Positions 43,222 through 51,668 of a DNA stretch of 64,000 nt are shown in pieces. Source of the stretch: Gloeotrichia echinulata CP02. Its GTDB lineage: Bacteria > Cyanobacteriota > Cyanobacteriia > Cyanobacteriales > Nostocaceae. The notes under the pieces were generated by a model. The model ran no database searches. It was not told where the DNA came from and saw nothing but the letters and a program-made list of their open reading frames with translations. Location: positions 2,795,001-2,859,000 of the forward strand of contig CP051187.1 in NCBI GenBank assembly GCA_038087035.1, given 5' to 3'. Position 1 is the first letter of the stretch, and the number at the start of each line of letters is the position of its first letter. Made by a program: the position numbers and the translations under genes.

Positions 43222-43526
43222 AAAGTCCCTCCTTACGGGTGATGTTTGCCTTGACGATGTTATTGGACGGTACTATCTTCGCTGCACTGTCTCCCAAATG
43301 ACTGTTTAACAACGAAGTTACAGAGCTACAAACTGGCAATTCTTCTGGTGAATATTTTCGTATTTGTAGGTGTGAACTTAAACGCTTACCAATAACGGCT
43401 ACCTAGCTAATTAATTAATTCCAGATGCTAGGTCATCGGGTCAACTAGGACTCTTGCAAGCCCCCGCTAGATTGCTCTTGTCTACGACACGCTCCGCGAA
43501 AGCAATTAGCGGTGGGTTGTTGACTC
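43222..43526 (-). ncRNA. HEARO/omega RNA of the iscB element
   Basis: Non-coding region immediately 5' of iscB, where this RNA class lies. On the reverse strand it starts GAGTCA at 43526, forms a stem of CCACCGCTAATTGCT with AGCAATCTAGCGGGGG (its loop enlarged by the dispersed CGGAGCGTGTCGTAGACA repeat), continues GCTTGCAAGAGTCC, then TTGACCCGATGACC, and ends with AACATCGTC, ACATCACCC and GTAAGGAGGG next to the iscB start. The guide would be the flanking bases before 43526, reading ...AATTTAACAGAA. The shared landmarks in the orphan copy at 40.6 kb support the assignment. Confidence 0.8.
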
Positions 43527-43705
43527 TTCTGTTAAATTTAGTTCCTGGGCAAAAAATAGTCTGGGAACTAATTTTTCCGTAGGTGATAGCTGCTTTGGTA
43601 GTAAATTGGTGGGAATAAACCAAACTATATTACGAAACGTAAATATGCTCAAAACCCTGATCAATGACAAATGACTAATAACCAATAAAAAATAAGGTAA
43701 ATCAT

Positions 43706-44128
43706 ATGACATCTGCCGAATTTACAGCCACAGTAGCAGAAAAATTCCCGATAGAGGGGATAAAACAAGTGAGTATACTGCGTTACTTTGAAACATTGAA
43801 CGCAGGAGAATTTCAAGCCACAGCGGGCTTGTTCGCTGAGGACGGAGTGATGCATCCACCGTTTGAATCTGGTATTGTCGGACCAGATGCGATCGCCACC
43901 TATTTACAACAAGAAGCTCAAGACCTAAAAGCCTATCCCCAACAAGGAATTGCCGAAACTTTAGCAAATAACCAAATCCAAGTACAGGTGACAGGTAAAG
44001 CCGAAACTTCCTGGTGTGGTGTCAACGTTATGTGGCTATTTATCCTCAATCAAAAACACCAAATTATCGACGCCAAAATCAAACTTTTAGCATCCCCCCA
44101 AGAGCTACTAGCCTTGCGTCGCCAATAG
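43706..44128 (+). CDS. CTDH, OCP C-terminal-domain homologue
   Basis: NTF2-like protein homologous to the C-terminal domain of orange carotenoid protein; it binds and delivers carotenoid to helical carotenoid proteins. Tyr27 (SILRYFETLNAGEF) and Trp110 (GVNVMWLF) match OCP Tyr201 and Trp288, and Cys104 in SWCGVNVMW matches the cysteine through which CTDH dimerises reversibly. 140 aa. ATG at 43706 with AAGG upstream. Its partner is the helical carotenoid protein gene at 41.1 kb; with the IscB element between them the two must now be transcribed separately or by read-through against the iscB strand. Confidence 0.93.
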   Translation: MTSAEFTATVAEKFPIEGIKQVSILRYFETLNAGEFQATAGLFAEDGVMHPPFESGIVGPDAIATYLQQEAQDLKAYPQQGIAETLANNQIQVQVTGKAETSWCGVNVMWLFILNQKHQIIDAKIKLLASPQELLALRRQ

Positions 44129-44197
44129 TCCTGATTTGTGAGTTCAGAGTTCTGAGTACAAAACAATTTTTAACTCCCAACTCCCAACTTCTAACTC

Positions 44198-44638
44198 CTA
44201 ACTCTTAATAACACTTGCTTCCTGCAAAGAACGCAGTAGTAATTTCCTACCTAACTCAATATCTGAAGGCGCACATTGCCAATCGGGGTGTGCTGTCATC
44301 AACAGACTATCTAAAGTTTCTTGATCAAATAGATGCCAAACTGTAGCACCATTAATGTCAGCTTCTATCGCATAGCAGTTGGGACTGACACAGTGAATCG
44401 TACAAGCACTGGCAATTCTAGTCAAAGTCATTTGTTCCCCAGGCTGTAGAGAGCGGAACTTACCAATAGTCTGCCTTAGCTGATTCTTCGACGACACCAT
44501 CAACCCAGGAATAGCTACTGTCAGATTCCTATCTCCATTTACCGCCAGCCAGTAGTGACGACTGGGGTCGATACCCTCTAACCAAGGGGATTCATCATCA
44601 AGCCGATAGCGTGGTGACAAACAAAATAAAGCTTTCAT
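44198..44638 (-). CDS. Hypothetical protein, 146 aa
   Basis: Unrecognised soluble protein without signal peptide or membrane helix. It has a well-composed globular look (MKALFCLSPRYRLDDESPWLEGIDPSRHYWLAV; TVAIPGLMVSSKNQL; EADINGATVWHLFDQETLDSL) and three cysteines grouped CTIHCVSPNC, which might bind metal. It is probably a cyanobacterial conserved gene. It converges on the CTDH gene and lies about 180 bp downstream of the HATPase gene on the same strand, so it could be the last gene of the partner-switch unit, but the gap argues against tight coupling. Confidence 0.65.
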   Translation of the reverse strand: MKALFCLSPRYRLDDESPWLEGIDPSRHYWLAVNGDRNLTVAIPGLMVSSKNQLRQTIGKFRSLQPGEQMTLTRIASACTIHCVSPNCYAIEADINGATVWHLFDQETLDSLLMTAHPDWQCAPSDIELGRKLLLRSLQEASVIKS

Positions 44639-44817
44639 ACGCTGAATAATTTTATTTCTATGGAGGTAATATCTTCAGTACCCAACAGGGGTTCTAGAGT
44701 GAATCAAGACCCCATAGCTTCCATATTCTGATAATCTCCACCTATAAATCAAATAAATTTAGCAAAAGTTATCAAATTCATTAACATTTCGCAACATGGC
44801 AACGGTTGTCATTTGCC

Positions 44818-45243
44818 TCAGTTGACTAGTTCTGGTAGACTAGCTTCTAACTTGAGACAGTTAGCACCATCAACTTGCAATTGGTACTCGACTTTATCCA
44901 TTAAACGATTCATAATTAGCCAACCATAGCCACCTTCTTGTTTTTCTTTAGGATTTGGCGGGAAATAGGTAGACATATCGAAACCTTCGCCGTAGTCCCA
45001 AATTTCGAGGGACAGATCCCGGTCTTTGAGTTCCAAGCGCAATAAGACCGGCAAATTTGGCTGTTCTTTATGGGCATGACGTACTACGTTGGAATAGGCT
45101 TCAACAAGAGCCAGGCGCAAACGACTTGATTGTCGTGACCAATCAACTGAATCGCCTAGCTGGGTTTTGAGACATCCCAGCAACCAGTTTTCGACAATAT
45201 TTAAAAAATTCAAGTCACTTGGTACATGAAGCTCACTTTTCAT
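44818..45243 (-). CDS. Anti-sigma-factor-like HATPase (RsbW/SpoIIAB type)
   Basis: Small GHKL ATPase of the serine-kinase/anti-sigma family used in partner switching. N-box LALVEAYSNVVRHAHKEQP, G1-type motif LEIWDYGEGFDMSTYFPPNP, and EGGYGWLIMNRLMDKVEY. 141 aa, cytoplasmic. The start lies 3 bp after the stop of the REC-GAF-PP2C gene, so the two are co-translated: the kinase would phosphorylate an STAS antagonist and the phosphatase remove that phosphate. No STAS gene is in the window. Confidence 0.88.
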   Translation of the reverse strand: MKSELHVPSDLNFLNIVENWLLGCLKTQLGDSVDWSRQSSRLRLALVEAYSNVVRHAHKEQPNLPVLLRLELKDRDLSLEIWDYGEGFDMSTYFPPNPKEKQEGGYGWLIMNRLMDKVEYQLQVDGANCLKLEASLPELVN

Positions 45244-45246
45244 TGC

Positions 45247-46923
45247 TTAGAAAACCTCCAGTGAAAGTATAGTTTGGTCATCCTCTTGAACATAATTGTC
45301 TGCTTGGATGCGAGCTAGTAAATGGTTTAGAGACAGTGGACGGGTTTCCTGCTGTAACAGCTGCCAAAGACCGTCTTGATTTAGCATAGAACGGTTAGAA
45401 CCCTCTAGGGAATCTTCGGTTTTTCCGCCCAAAAATAAATCATTTGATACCATTGCCTCTGTAATACCATCACTAGCTAGCAGCAAGGTGTCTCCAGACG
45501 CGAGAACCAAACTACCAGACTGTGCTTGCCACTTAGGTAAAATACCTAAGGGAACACCGCGTACCTTCAAGTAATTGGGTGTTTCTGCTGCACTTGCTTG
45601 CTGTGACCAAAGTAAGGGATATATGTGTCCGGCATTAGCGTAGACAAATTCCCTAGTAGTAGGGGTATAACAGGCTATAACTAGGGTGATAAAGCAATTG
45701 TTGCCAATCAAATCATCAGACATGGCATAGTTGAGATTCTGCATGATGATATTTGGCGGGGCTGGCGTTTCTTGGGATAATTCCCGACGCAAGACCGAAA
45801 TAGCGCTAGCCATGAACAAAGCAGCTGGGACACCCTTCCCGGAAACATCACCCACCGCCAACCACAAGTCACCTTTGGGATGGACAAACACCTCAAAAAA
45901 ATCGCCTCCCACTTCCCGCGCCGGGTAACAACAAGCTTGCACCTTGGCATTTCTAATATCTGGTAAAGTCTGGCGAAGCAAATTGTTTTGAATTTGGCGA
46001 GCCACTTCTAACTCAGCCCGAATTTGTTGTTGCTTTTCTTGCAGACGCTGGTAGAGTTTTGCTTGGGACAAAGCTAAGGCTGCTTGTTCAGTAACACCTG
46101 TAATCAGTTGGATATCTTCATCTTGCCAAGGATGATGATGTCCTTTTTGGTAAAGGGTAAGAACAGCCAGCAGGTGTTGCTGATAGGACAGTGGCACAAC
46201 TAGTTGATGAGAAGATTTACCGTCATCTTCTGTACTTTGAATCAATTGATAATGACGGGTTGCGAGAACTTTTTCAATTAAAGGATTGGGGTCGAAAGAG
46301 TAACTGGAAGCCAGAAAGTTGGGATCTTGGTAGAAAAATTGGTCTGATAGCAGGCGATCGCCTTCGACTGGTCTGAGCAAGCAACAAGTCGCTTCAAATG
46401 TTTGTCCAATCGTCGCGACAATCTTTTCCAGCATACTGTCGTAGTCTAGAGACTCCCGAATTGCTGTTGTCACCGCATTAAACAAAGATTCTCGCCGCAA
46501 AGCCCGACGCAATTCCTGAGTGCGTTTCTTAACTAAGCGATAAGTATCAGTGGCTTGTTCGACCAACGTCTTGAGTCGTTCCGGATTCCAGGGTTTAGTG
46601 ATGTACTTGAACACCTGACCGGAGTTAATCGCATCCACCAAATCTTCGACATCCGTAAAACCAGTGAGCAAAATCCTAATTGTATCTGGAAATAGTTCCA
46701 CCGTGCGACTGAGAAATTCTGTGCCATTCATTTCTGGCATTCTTTGGTCGGAGATGATCACAGCCATCTCACCTTCTTTGTCCAAAATTTCTAGGGCACT
46801 ACGAGCATGATTAGCCTGATATACTTGAAAGTCTCGCCTGAAAGTGCGGTAGAGTAAATCTAAGTTATCTAGCTCATCATCGACCACCATGAGCTTGAGT
46901 TTGCCTATATCTATTTCAGTCAT
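45247..46923 (-). CDS. Response-regulated PP2C phosphatase (REC-GAF-SpoIIE)
   Basis: Signalling protein of 558 aa. Receiver domain first (KLMVVDDELDNLDLLYRTF; phospho-Asp in VIISDQRMPEMNGTEFL; LLTGFTD; YITKPWNPERL), then a GAF domain (about residues 165-310), a coiled coil (LYQRLQEKQQQIRAELEVARQIQNNLL), and a SpoIIE/RsbU-type phosphatase (REVGGDFFEVF; LWLAVGDVSGKGVPAALFMAS; LLLASDGITEAM). I use the ATG at 46923; 31 extra codons upstream look untranslated. Phosphorylation of the receiver should control the phosphatase, linking a two-component signal to the HATPase next door. Confidence 0.92.
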   Translation of the reverse strand: MTEIDIGKLKLMVVDDELDNLDLLYRTFRRDFQVYQANHARSALEILDKEGEMAVIISDQRMPEMNGTEFLSRTVELFPDTIRILLTGFTDVEDLVDAINSGQVFKYITKPWNPERLKTLVEQATDTYRLVKKRTQELRRALRRESLFNAVTTAIRESLDYDSMLEKIVATIGQTFEATCCLLRPVEGDRLLSDQFFYQDPNFLASSYSFDPNPLIEKVLATRHYQLIQSTEDDGKSSHQLVVPLSYQQHLLAVLTLYQKGHHHPWQDEDIQLITGVTEQAALALSQAKLYQRLQEKQQQIRAELEVARQIQNNLLRQTLPDIRNAKVQACCYPAREVGGDFFEVFVHPKGDLWLAVGDVSGKGVPAALFMASAISVLRRELSQETPAPPNIIMQNLNYAMSDDLIGNNCFITLVIACYTPTTREFVYANAGHIYPLLWSQQASAAETPNYLKVRGVPLGILPKWQAQSGSLVLASGDTLLLASDGITEAMVSNDLFLGGKTEDSLEGSNRSMLNQDGLWQLLQQETRPLSLNHLLARIQADNYVQEDDQTILSLEVF

Positions 46924-47102
46924 ATTTGACTTTATTTTGTAGATACTTGAATTGTGAGATAGTGCAATATTTATCCCACTAGATAAATAACAGAGACTTG
47001 AACAGTAATTGTGCAAGAAAACCTAGCAACTTTGAAAGTTAATCTCAAAGTTGTCAATTTTCATTGAATTGTCTTTAGGATAGCTACACCCTAAAAGTAA
47101 CT

Positions 47103-47822
47103 TTATCCCACTAACCCAGAACGCAAGGCGCGAACTGCGGCTTGGGTACGGTCATCAGCACATAGCTTATTCAAAATATTGCGGACGTGAGTTTTCACTG
47201 TCCCAACTGTTATGTAAAGTCTTTCGGCGATGACAGCATTACTACAACCTTCGACAATCAACTGTAACACTTCTAATTCCCTTTCTGTCAGGATGTAAGG
47301 ATCAATAACCTCCTGATTTTCTACTGCATTGGGATTTTGGACATGGGTGGGAGAATCCATTGAGATCGTTTCCGGTTTCGGTGGATTTTGCTGGGCTTGT
47401 TGTAACACAATCCGAGCGATCGCCGGATCGATCCAAGCGTTGCCATTGTAAGTTACTCGCACTGCTTCCAGCAAATTATCAAATTTGATATCTTTCATGC
47501 AGTAGGAGTCAGCCCCAGCAGCAAAAGCTGCTAGCACCGCTTCTCTGTTATCCCGCAAAGTCAAAATTAACACCTTTGTCGCTAATTCATCCCCATTACC
47601 ACTAGATTTCACCTCCCGCGTCAGTTCAATACCATCCTTATCCGGTAACCCAATATCTACAATCGCAATATCAGGTTGTAACTTTTTTAACATTTTTAGA
47701 CCTTCTGCAGCATTGGTAGCTTCCCCTACAACTTCTATTTCTTCTTTTTGTAGTAGTGCTGTCCTAATACCCACGCGGGTGAGGTCATGATCTTCAATCA
47801 GAGCAATACGAATTTTACTCAT
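47103..47822 (-). CDS. NarL/FixJ-family response regulator
   Basis: Two-domain regulator of 239 aa: receiver (RIALIEDHDLTRVGIRTAL; phospho-Asp in IAIVDIGLPDKDGIEL; LILTLRD; SYCMKDI) and LuxR-type helix-turn-helix (LTERELEVLQLIVEGCSNAVIAERLYITVGTVKTHVRNILNKL). The opening EDHDLTRVGIRTAL recalls the Rre1/Ycf29 group of cyanobacteria and red-algal plastids, a stress regulator, though that assignment is from memory. A linker of about 55 residues is Pro/Asn-rich. ATG at 47822 rather than the TTG two codons upstream. Adjacent to, but 180 bp from, the phosphatase gene on the same strand. Confidence 0.88.
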   Translation of the reverse strand: MSKIRIALIEDHDLTRVGIRTALLQKEEIEVVGEATNAAEGLKMLKKLQPDIAIVDIGLPDKDGIELTREVKSSGNGDELATKVLILTLRDNREAVLAAFAAGADSYCMKDIKFDNLLEAVRVTYNGNAWIDPAIARIVLQQAQQNPPKPETISMDSPTHVQNPNAVENQEVIDPYILTERELEVLQLIVEGCSNAVIAERLYITVGTVKTHVRNILNKLCADDRTQAAVRALRSGLVG

Positions 47823-48579
47823 AGCCAAGTTCCGCCCGTTACACTACCTTAACTATAAAATCGAGTTTACTCAAAAGTCTTTTGAGATTCAGTTTCCACA
47901 CATCTGTACCAACTGATTACAGCCTTTTGTGAGTCAGGCTAACACTGAGGGGTGTTACCAGTACCACAAGCACTTAATTCCCCGTGGAATCAAACCTACA
48001 ACATGAACCGTCAACAATGCGCGGTATAGTAGCCAGAATTTTCCATAATTTTCCGAACGCGAGTGCGTCTGTCTACGACACGCTCCGCGTAAAGCCTGCG
48101 GGTCTGGTAGGGAACGTAGACAAAAGCCACGCTTTTTGACAACCCCAACCCAAAATATGATTCGCCTAGCCCAAGAACCTTAAGGGATGTCAATGATTAA
48201 TTCATTTCATGGAGATCGGGCATGGGGCATAGGGCATGGGGCATTGGTGAATTTTTCCTGCCCTATGCCCTATGCCCAACCCAAACCCTTGATTTAGAGT
48301 TACTCATGCGTAAGTCCTAGGTATTTTAAGAAATTTCAATGTAGGCTGGGTTATGCCGTAGGCTTTCTTCCTCTTGATATAAGTTTTTGTTATTATATTC
48401 AATATTGAATATAGAGTCTGAATTTCGGACTATTAAATCATTTTGGGCAGATATTGTACTGAGTTTTACTTACCAACGGTAAATTACATGTTGCTAAAAT
48501 TACGACAGACAGTATATGAACAAATTTGATAAACTAGCGGTCTAAACAATTTGGTGTGAGGCTAATCAACGAATCGCCT
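47823..48579. other. Spacer with several repeat types, no gene
   Basis: Holds the GTCTACGACACGCTCCGCG repeat (about 48073), GGGCATA/GGGCATG heptamers that fold back on TGCCCTATGCCC (48217-48282), and a lone GCGTAAGTCCT end (48309). AT-rich promoter DNA for the glycosyltransferase gene lies at 48380-48560. Confidence 0.6.
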
Positions 48580-49335
48580 ATGTCTAAACCGCCGAAAAAG
48601 GTTTCAGTTTTAGGCATACCAGTTCATGTGATGACTAACTATCCGGGCTGGTTGCTAGAATGCCTACTTGAAGGCAAAGGCGCTCATGTGGTAACGCTAA
48701 ATGCAGAAATGACGATGCAAGCAGAGCGGAATAGTTCTCTAGCTAAGGTCATTCAAGATGCTGAGTTAGTGATTCCAGATGGCGCGGGGGTAGTTCTGTA
48801 TTTACGCTGGCTTTTATGGCAAAAAGTGCAGCGTTGTCCAGGGATTGAACTGGCGGAAACACTGTTGCGAGAACTTGGACAACAGCAGACAGGTACAAAG
48901 GTATTTTTCTATGGCGGCGCACCTGGTGTAGCAGCAAATGCGGCTGAGTTTTGTCAGCAGCAAATCTCTGGTTTGAATATGGTCGGTACTCACTCCGGCT
49001 ACCATTCAAAAGAAGAGGAAGAACAATTACGACAAACTCTGGCCCAATTGCAGCCACAAGTGATTTTTGTCGGCTTGGGAGTGCCACGTCAAGAGTTATG
49101 GATTGCCGAAAATCGTCATTTGTGTCCCCAAGCAATTTGGATTGGCGTTGGTGGTAGCTTTGATATTTGGTCGGGAGCAAAAACTCGCGCCCCCGCGTGG
49201 TTGGGAAATAATAATTTGGAATGGCTATATCGGCTTTATCAAGAACCCTGGCGTTGGCGGCGGATGTTGGCTTTACCAGAGTTTGCGATGAAAGCTTTTG
49301 TTTATCATTTCACGGCAAAGGGTGCAATTAGTTAG
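48580..49335 (+). CDS. WecG/TagA/CpsF-family glycosyltransferase
   Basis: GT26 enzyme adding a sugar (ManNAc-type in characterised members) to a lipid-linked precursor in surface polysaccharide synthesis. Motifs: VVTLNAEMTMQAERN, VIPDGAGVVLYLRW, VFFYGGAPGVAANAAE, VIFVGLGVPRQELWI, and IGVGGSFDIWSGAKTRAP, with the C-terminal EWLYRLYQEPWRWRR. 251 aa from the ATG at 48580; a GTG eight codons earlier is less likely. Alone rather than in a polysaccharide cluster. The dispersed GGGGCGCAAGG palindrome (49383) follows its stop. Confidence 0.92.
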   Translation: MSKPPKKVSVLGIPVHVMTNYPGWLLECLLEGKGAHVVTLNAEMTMQAERNSSLAKVIQDAELVIPDGAGVVLYLRWLLWQKVQRCPGIELAETLLRELGQQQTGTKVFFYGGAPGVAANAAEFCQQQISGLNMVGTHSGYHSKEEEEQLRQTLAQLQPQVIFVGLGVPRQELWIAENRHLCPQAIWIGVGGSFDIWSGAKTRAPAWLGNNNLEWLYRLYQEPWRWRRMLALPEFAMKAFVYHFTAKGAIS

Positions 49336-49445
49336 TGGGCGTAGCACCCATTTTATCGGCTATGTGAGGATGATTGTTGGTAGGGGCGCAAGGCCTTGCG
49401 CCCCGAAAGATCATTCAACGACGCCAAAAACCCTGATTTTCCAGC

Positions 49446-50228
49446 TTAAGAATGAACTTTGGACTTTTGACTTTGGACTCTTGACTCCATATAGCGCAAG
49501 GGCGTGGCTGTAGTAGATGTAGATGGTAGAACTTGCAAGCGGTCTAGGGCTTGCAAACTCTCAAAAGCTGCTTCTCGAATCACGGCTTCCTGTTCCCTAC
49601 TCAGTAGGAGTCGCAAGCATTCTACGATATTTTGCTGCCAGGAAGAATCAATTCGTTGGCGAGTGATGAATTTAGTCAGTTGTTGTACGGCAATCAAACG
49701 CTTTAAGGGGTCTGGTTCAGTTAAGAAAACCAACAACTGATCAATTTGGTCTTCTTCTGGCTTACCATAAAAAATGACGCTTTGCCAGACTAAAAAAATT
49801 AAAGTTAACAGAGTTCCTAAACCTTGTATAATAGCACCAGCCGCAATCCAGGGGCTTTTGGCATCAACCCAGATTGCTGCTGCCATATAAGTACTGATGG
49901 TAGCAATACCACCACTAGTAACTGCTAAAACTAAGCGACGATTTGGACTGTTGAAAAACTGCCGAATCAAAGACCAGTGCTTTTGCCAGTCCAACTTCTG
50001 GATTGAGTAAACTAATAACATTACCCCAACGCCGCTCAACAGCGCCAAGAGAAGTTTCCAGTTCCACAACAACATAGCAACGATGATTGTCAGGAACCCA
50101 AGAATACCTCCAGGCCCTGAAAACCTCTGGAAAGTGCGCTGCTTTGGGCTTCCTGTCTTGAACCCTGGAAGCGACCAGACTGGAAGCTGGTTGATTAATT
50201 GCTGCCACGAAGACGAAGCCTGTGCCAC
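49446..50228 (-). CDS. Membrane protein with HEAT-like C-terminal region
   Basis: 260 residues. N-terminal third has hydrophobic helices (ILGFLTIIVAMLLWNWKLLLALLSGVGVMLLVYS; GIATISTYMAAAIWV; IIQGLGTLLTLIFLVWQSVIFY), then a cytoplasmic helical part (DQLLVFLTEPDPLKRLIAVQQLTKF; CLRLLLSREQEAVIREAAFESLQALDRL) like an armadillo/HEAT repeat pair. No enzyme motif; family known in cyanobacteria without function. The last ten or so residues (SRVQSQKSKVHS) are encoded by GAGTCAA-type heptamer repeat, so the natural end was probably earlier. Confidence 0.75.
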   Translation of the reverse strand: MAQASSSWQQLINQLPVWSLPGFKTGSPKQRTFQRFSGPGGILGFLTIIVAMLLWNWKLLLALLSGVGVMLLVYSIQKLDWQKHWSLIRQFFNSPNRRLVLAVTSGGIATISTYMAAAIWVDAKSPWIAAGAIIQGLGTLLTLIFLVWQSVIFYGKPEEDQIDQLLVFLTEPDPLKRLIAVQQLTKFITRQRIDSSWQQNIVECLRLLLSREQEAVIREAAFESLQALDRLQVLPSTSTTATPLRYMESRVQSQKSKVHS

Positions 50229-50272
50229 GGTGTATACCTACTCAATTACTTACAAGAATGAACTACCCCATC

Positions 50273-51601
50273 TTACTTCGTTGAAGATGGGGTTTCTACA
50301 TCCCCATCAGTAAGTTGAGATTTTTGACGTTTCCTCTGACTTAGTTGCTTGAGACTTCCAGTTTGCTTGTGCTTACTGGTGTCTGAAGTAGAGCTAAAAT
50401 CATCTACATCTGAGAGGTTAGTTCCTAACCCCTGTAGATTCTTTGAATGCCAAAGCAACATCACTTCTGCTGATGCTATATCCCTTTGTTGGGTATATCC
50501 ACAATTATGGCAAACATGTTCTCGCTGATCTAAAGTTTTCTTTTCTTGATGCCCACATTTAGGGCAAGTTTGGGATGGTTTTACTTTTTTCGTAGGCACT
50601 TCTACAAATAAACCTCCAACATCTGATAATTTTGCTTTCAAAGCATCTCTTATCATTCCCATTCCTACATCAAGAATTGATTTATTTAGACCAGATTTTT
50701 GTTTCTTTCGTTTGCCTTTTTTGGCTTTGACACTCATTTTTCTGACTTCTAGTTTTTCAGTTACTACCGTGCTGTTACCGCTAATTATCCGTGTAGTTTC
50801 CTGGTGAACGAAGTTCTGACGTTGGTTAGAAACTTTTCTCAAAAGCTTGCTAATTAACTTTTGTGTTTTCTTCCACCTTCTAGAAGCCTTAATCTTCTTT
50901 TTGAAATTAGGTGAACGTTTACGACGTTTACCTTTGCTTAATTGTTTATTCTTTTCTTCCGCTTTACGAAAAAACCTAGGAGCAGGAACTAAGCCATTTT
51001 CTACACCGTTTGTCCAAGCAATTGCATCATTACAACCTAAATCAATGGCAATAATACCATTATCAGTTTTCCGACTATTTTTTAAGAGAACTTCATCAAT
51101 ATCTAAAACTATGGAGGCGTACCATTTCCCGTGCCGATAAAGGATGTCTAAAGCTTTGGTTTGTGCCCAAACTCTAGCTTTTCCTCTCATCTGAATTTGA
51201 CCAATTTTTGCTAATTTCAAATAACCGTTGTCACCAGTGCTATGGGCTTTCCATCCGGTAAATGATGGATAAGTCCAACCTGAATAATGACGGATTGATT
51301 TGAATTTAGGGTATCCTCCAAGTCCATTGGAAAATCGTTGAAAAGCGAAATCAACACGTTTTAATGTTGCTTGTAATGTTTGGGAATTACAAACTTTATA
51401 TTCATACCAGACTTCCTTGAAATCAGGTAAACAATTCTGTTGCTCAAAGTAAGAAACAGATTTCCCAAACTTTTTGTATGAAGTAATTCTGTTTGATACT
51501 GCGGCATTATATAGATCCTGATGAAGCTTCCTATGGTAATGCAATTTTGCATTGACTTCCTTTGTTGGATAAAGCCTAAAAGTTGCTCTACGTAACGCCA
51601 T
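50273..51601 (-). CDS. tnpB: TnpB RNA-guided nuclease, 442 aa
   Basis: Full-length TnpB: N-terminal OrfB region (RRATFRLYPTKEVNAKLHYH; YKVCNSQTLQATLKRVDFAFQRF), RuvC-I IIAIDLGCNDAIAW, basic stretch SKGKRRKRSPNFKKKIKASRR, RuvC-II VVTEKLEVRKM, zinc ribbon CPKCGHQEKKTLDQREHVCHNCG and RuvC-III QQRDIASAEVMLLW. All catalytic acids are present. Near-identical to the truncated copy at 28.9 kb, so this family has moved recently in the genome. The omega RNA is expected from its 3' end and the right-end hairpin, with the guide from the flank near 50245. Confidence 0.94.
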   Translation of the reverse strand: MALRRATFRLYPTKEVNAKLHYHRKLHQDLYNAAVSNRITSYKKFGKSVSYFEQQNCLPDFKEVWYEYKVCNSQTLQATLKRVDFAFQRFSNGLGGYPKFKSIRHYSGWTYPSFTGWKAHSTGDNGYLKLAKIGQIQMRGKARVWAQTKALDILYRHGKWYASIVLDIDEVLLKNSRKTDNGIIAIDLGCNDAIAWTNGVENGLVPAPRFFRKAEEKNKQLSKGKRRKRSPNFKKKIKASRRWKKTQKLISKLLRKVSNQRQNFVHQETTRIISGNSTVVTEKLEVRKMSVKAKKGKRKKQKSGLNKSILDVGMGMIRDALKAKLSDVGGLFVEVPTKKVKPSQTCPKCGHQEKKTLDQREHVCHNCGYTQQRDIASAEVMLLWHSKNLQGLGTNLSDVDDFSSTSDTSKHKQTGSLKQLSQRKRQKSQLTDGDVETPSSTK

Positions 51602-51668
51602 CAGTAATCACCCCCTTTTCAGTTTCCTGACTTATGGTAGAATATCACCATAATTTTCAGTTGTCAAT

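Larger units (their letters stand above)
41800..43526 (-). mobile_element. Complete IscB (IS200/IS605-superfamily) element
   Basis: From the omega RNA 5' end (43526) through iscB to a right end with two strong hairpins: 41858-41931, a long imperfect stem with GGGAATTGT/ACAATTCCC outer and TTTTTGCT/AGCAAAAA inner pairing, and 41816-41844, CCACTG...ATTCTG paired with CAGAAT...CAGTGG. No tnpA. The exact right boundary is not fixed. It sits in the intergenic space between the two carotenoid-protein genes. Confidence 0.7.

Noticed and set aside
48011..48193. Reverse frame of 60 codons
   Set aside because: Contains the TACGACACGCTCCGCG repeat read as protein (YAERVVDRR); not a gene.
50847..51140. 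Forward frame of 97 codons inside tnpB
   Set aside because: Antisense to tnpB; the matching frame also appears antisense to the truncated tnpB, as expected of a shadow.
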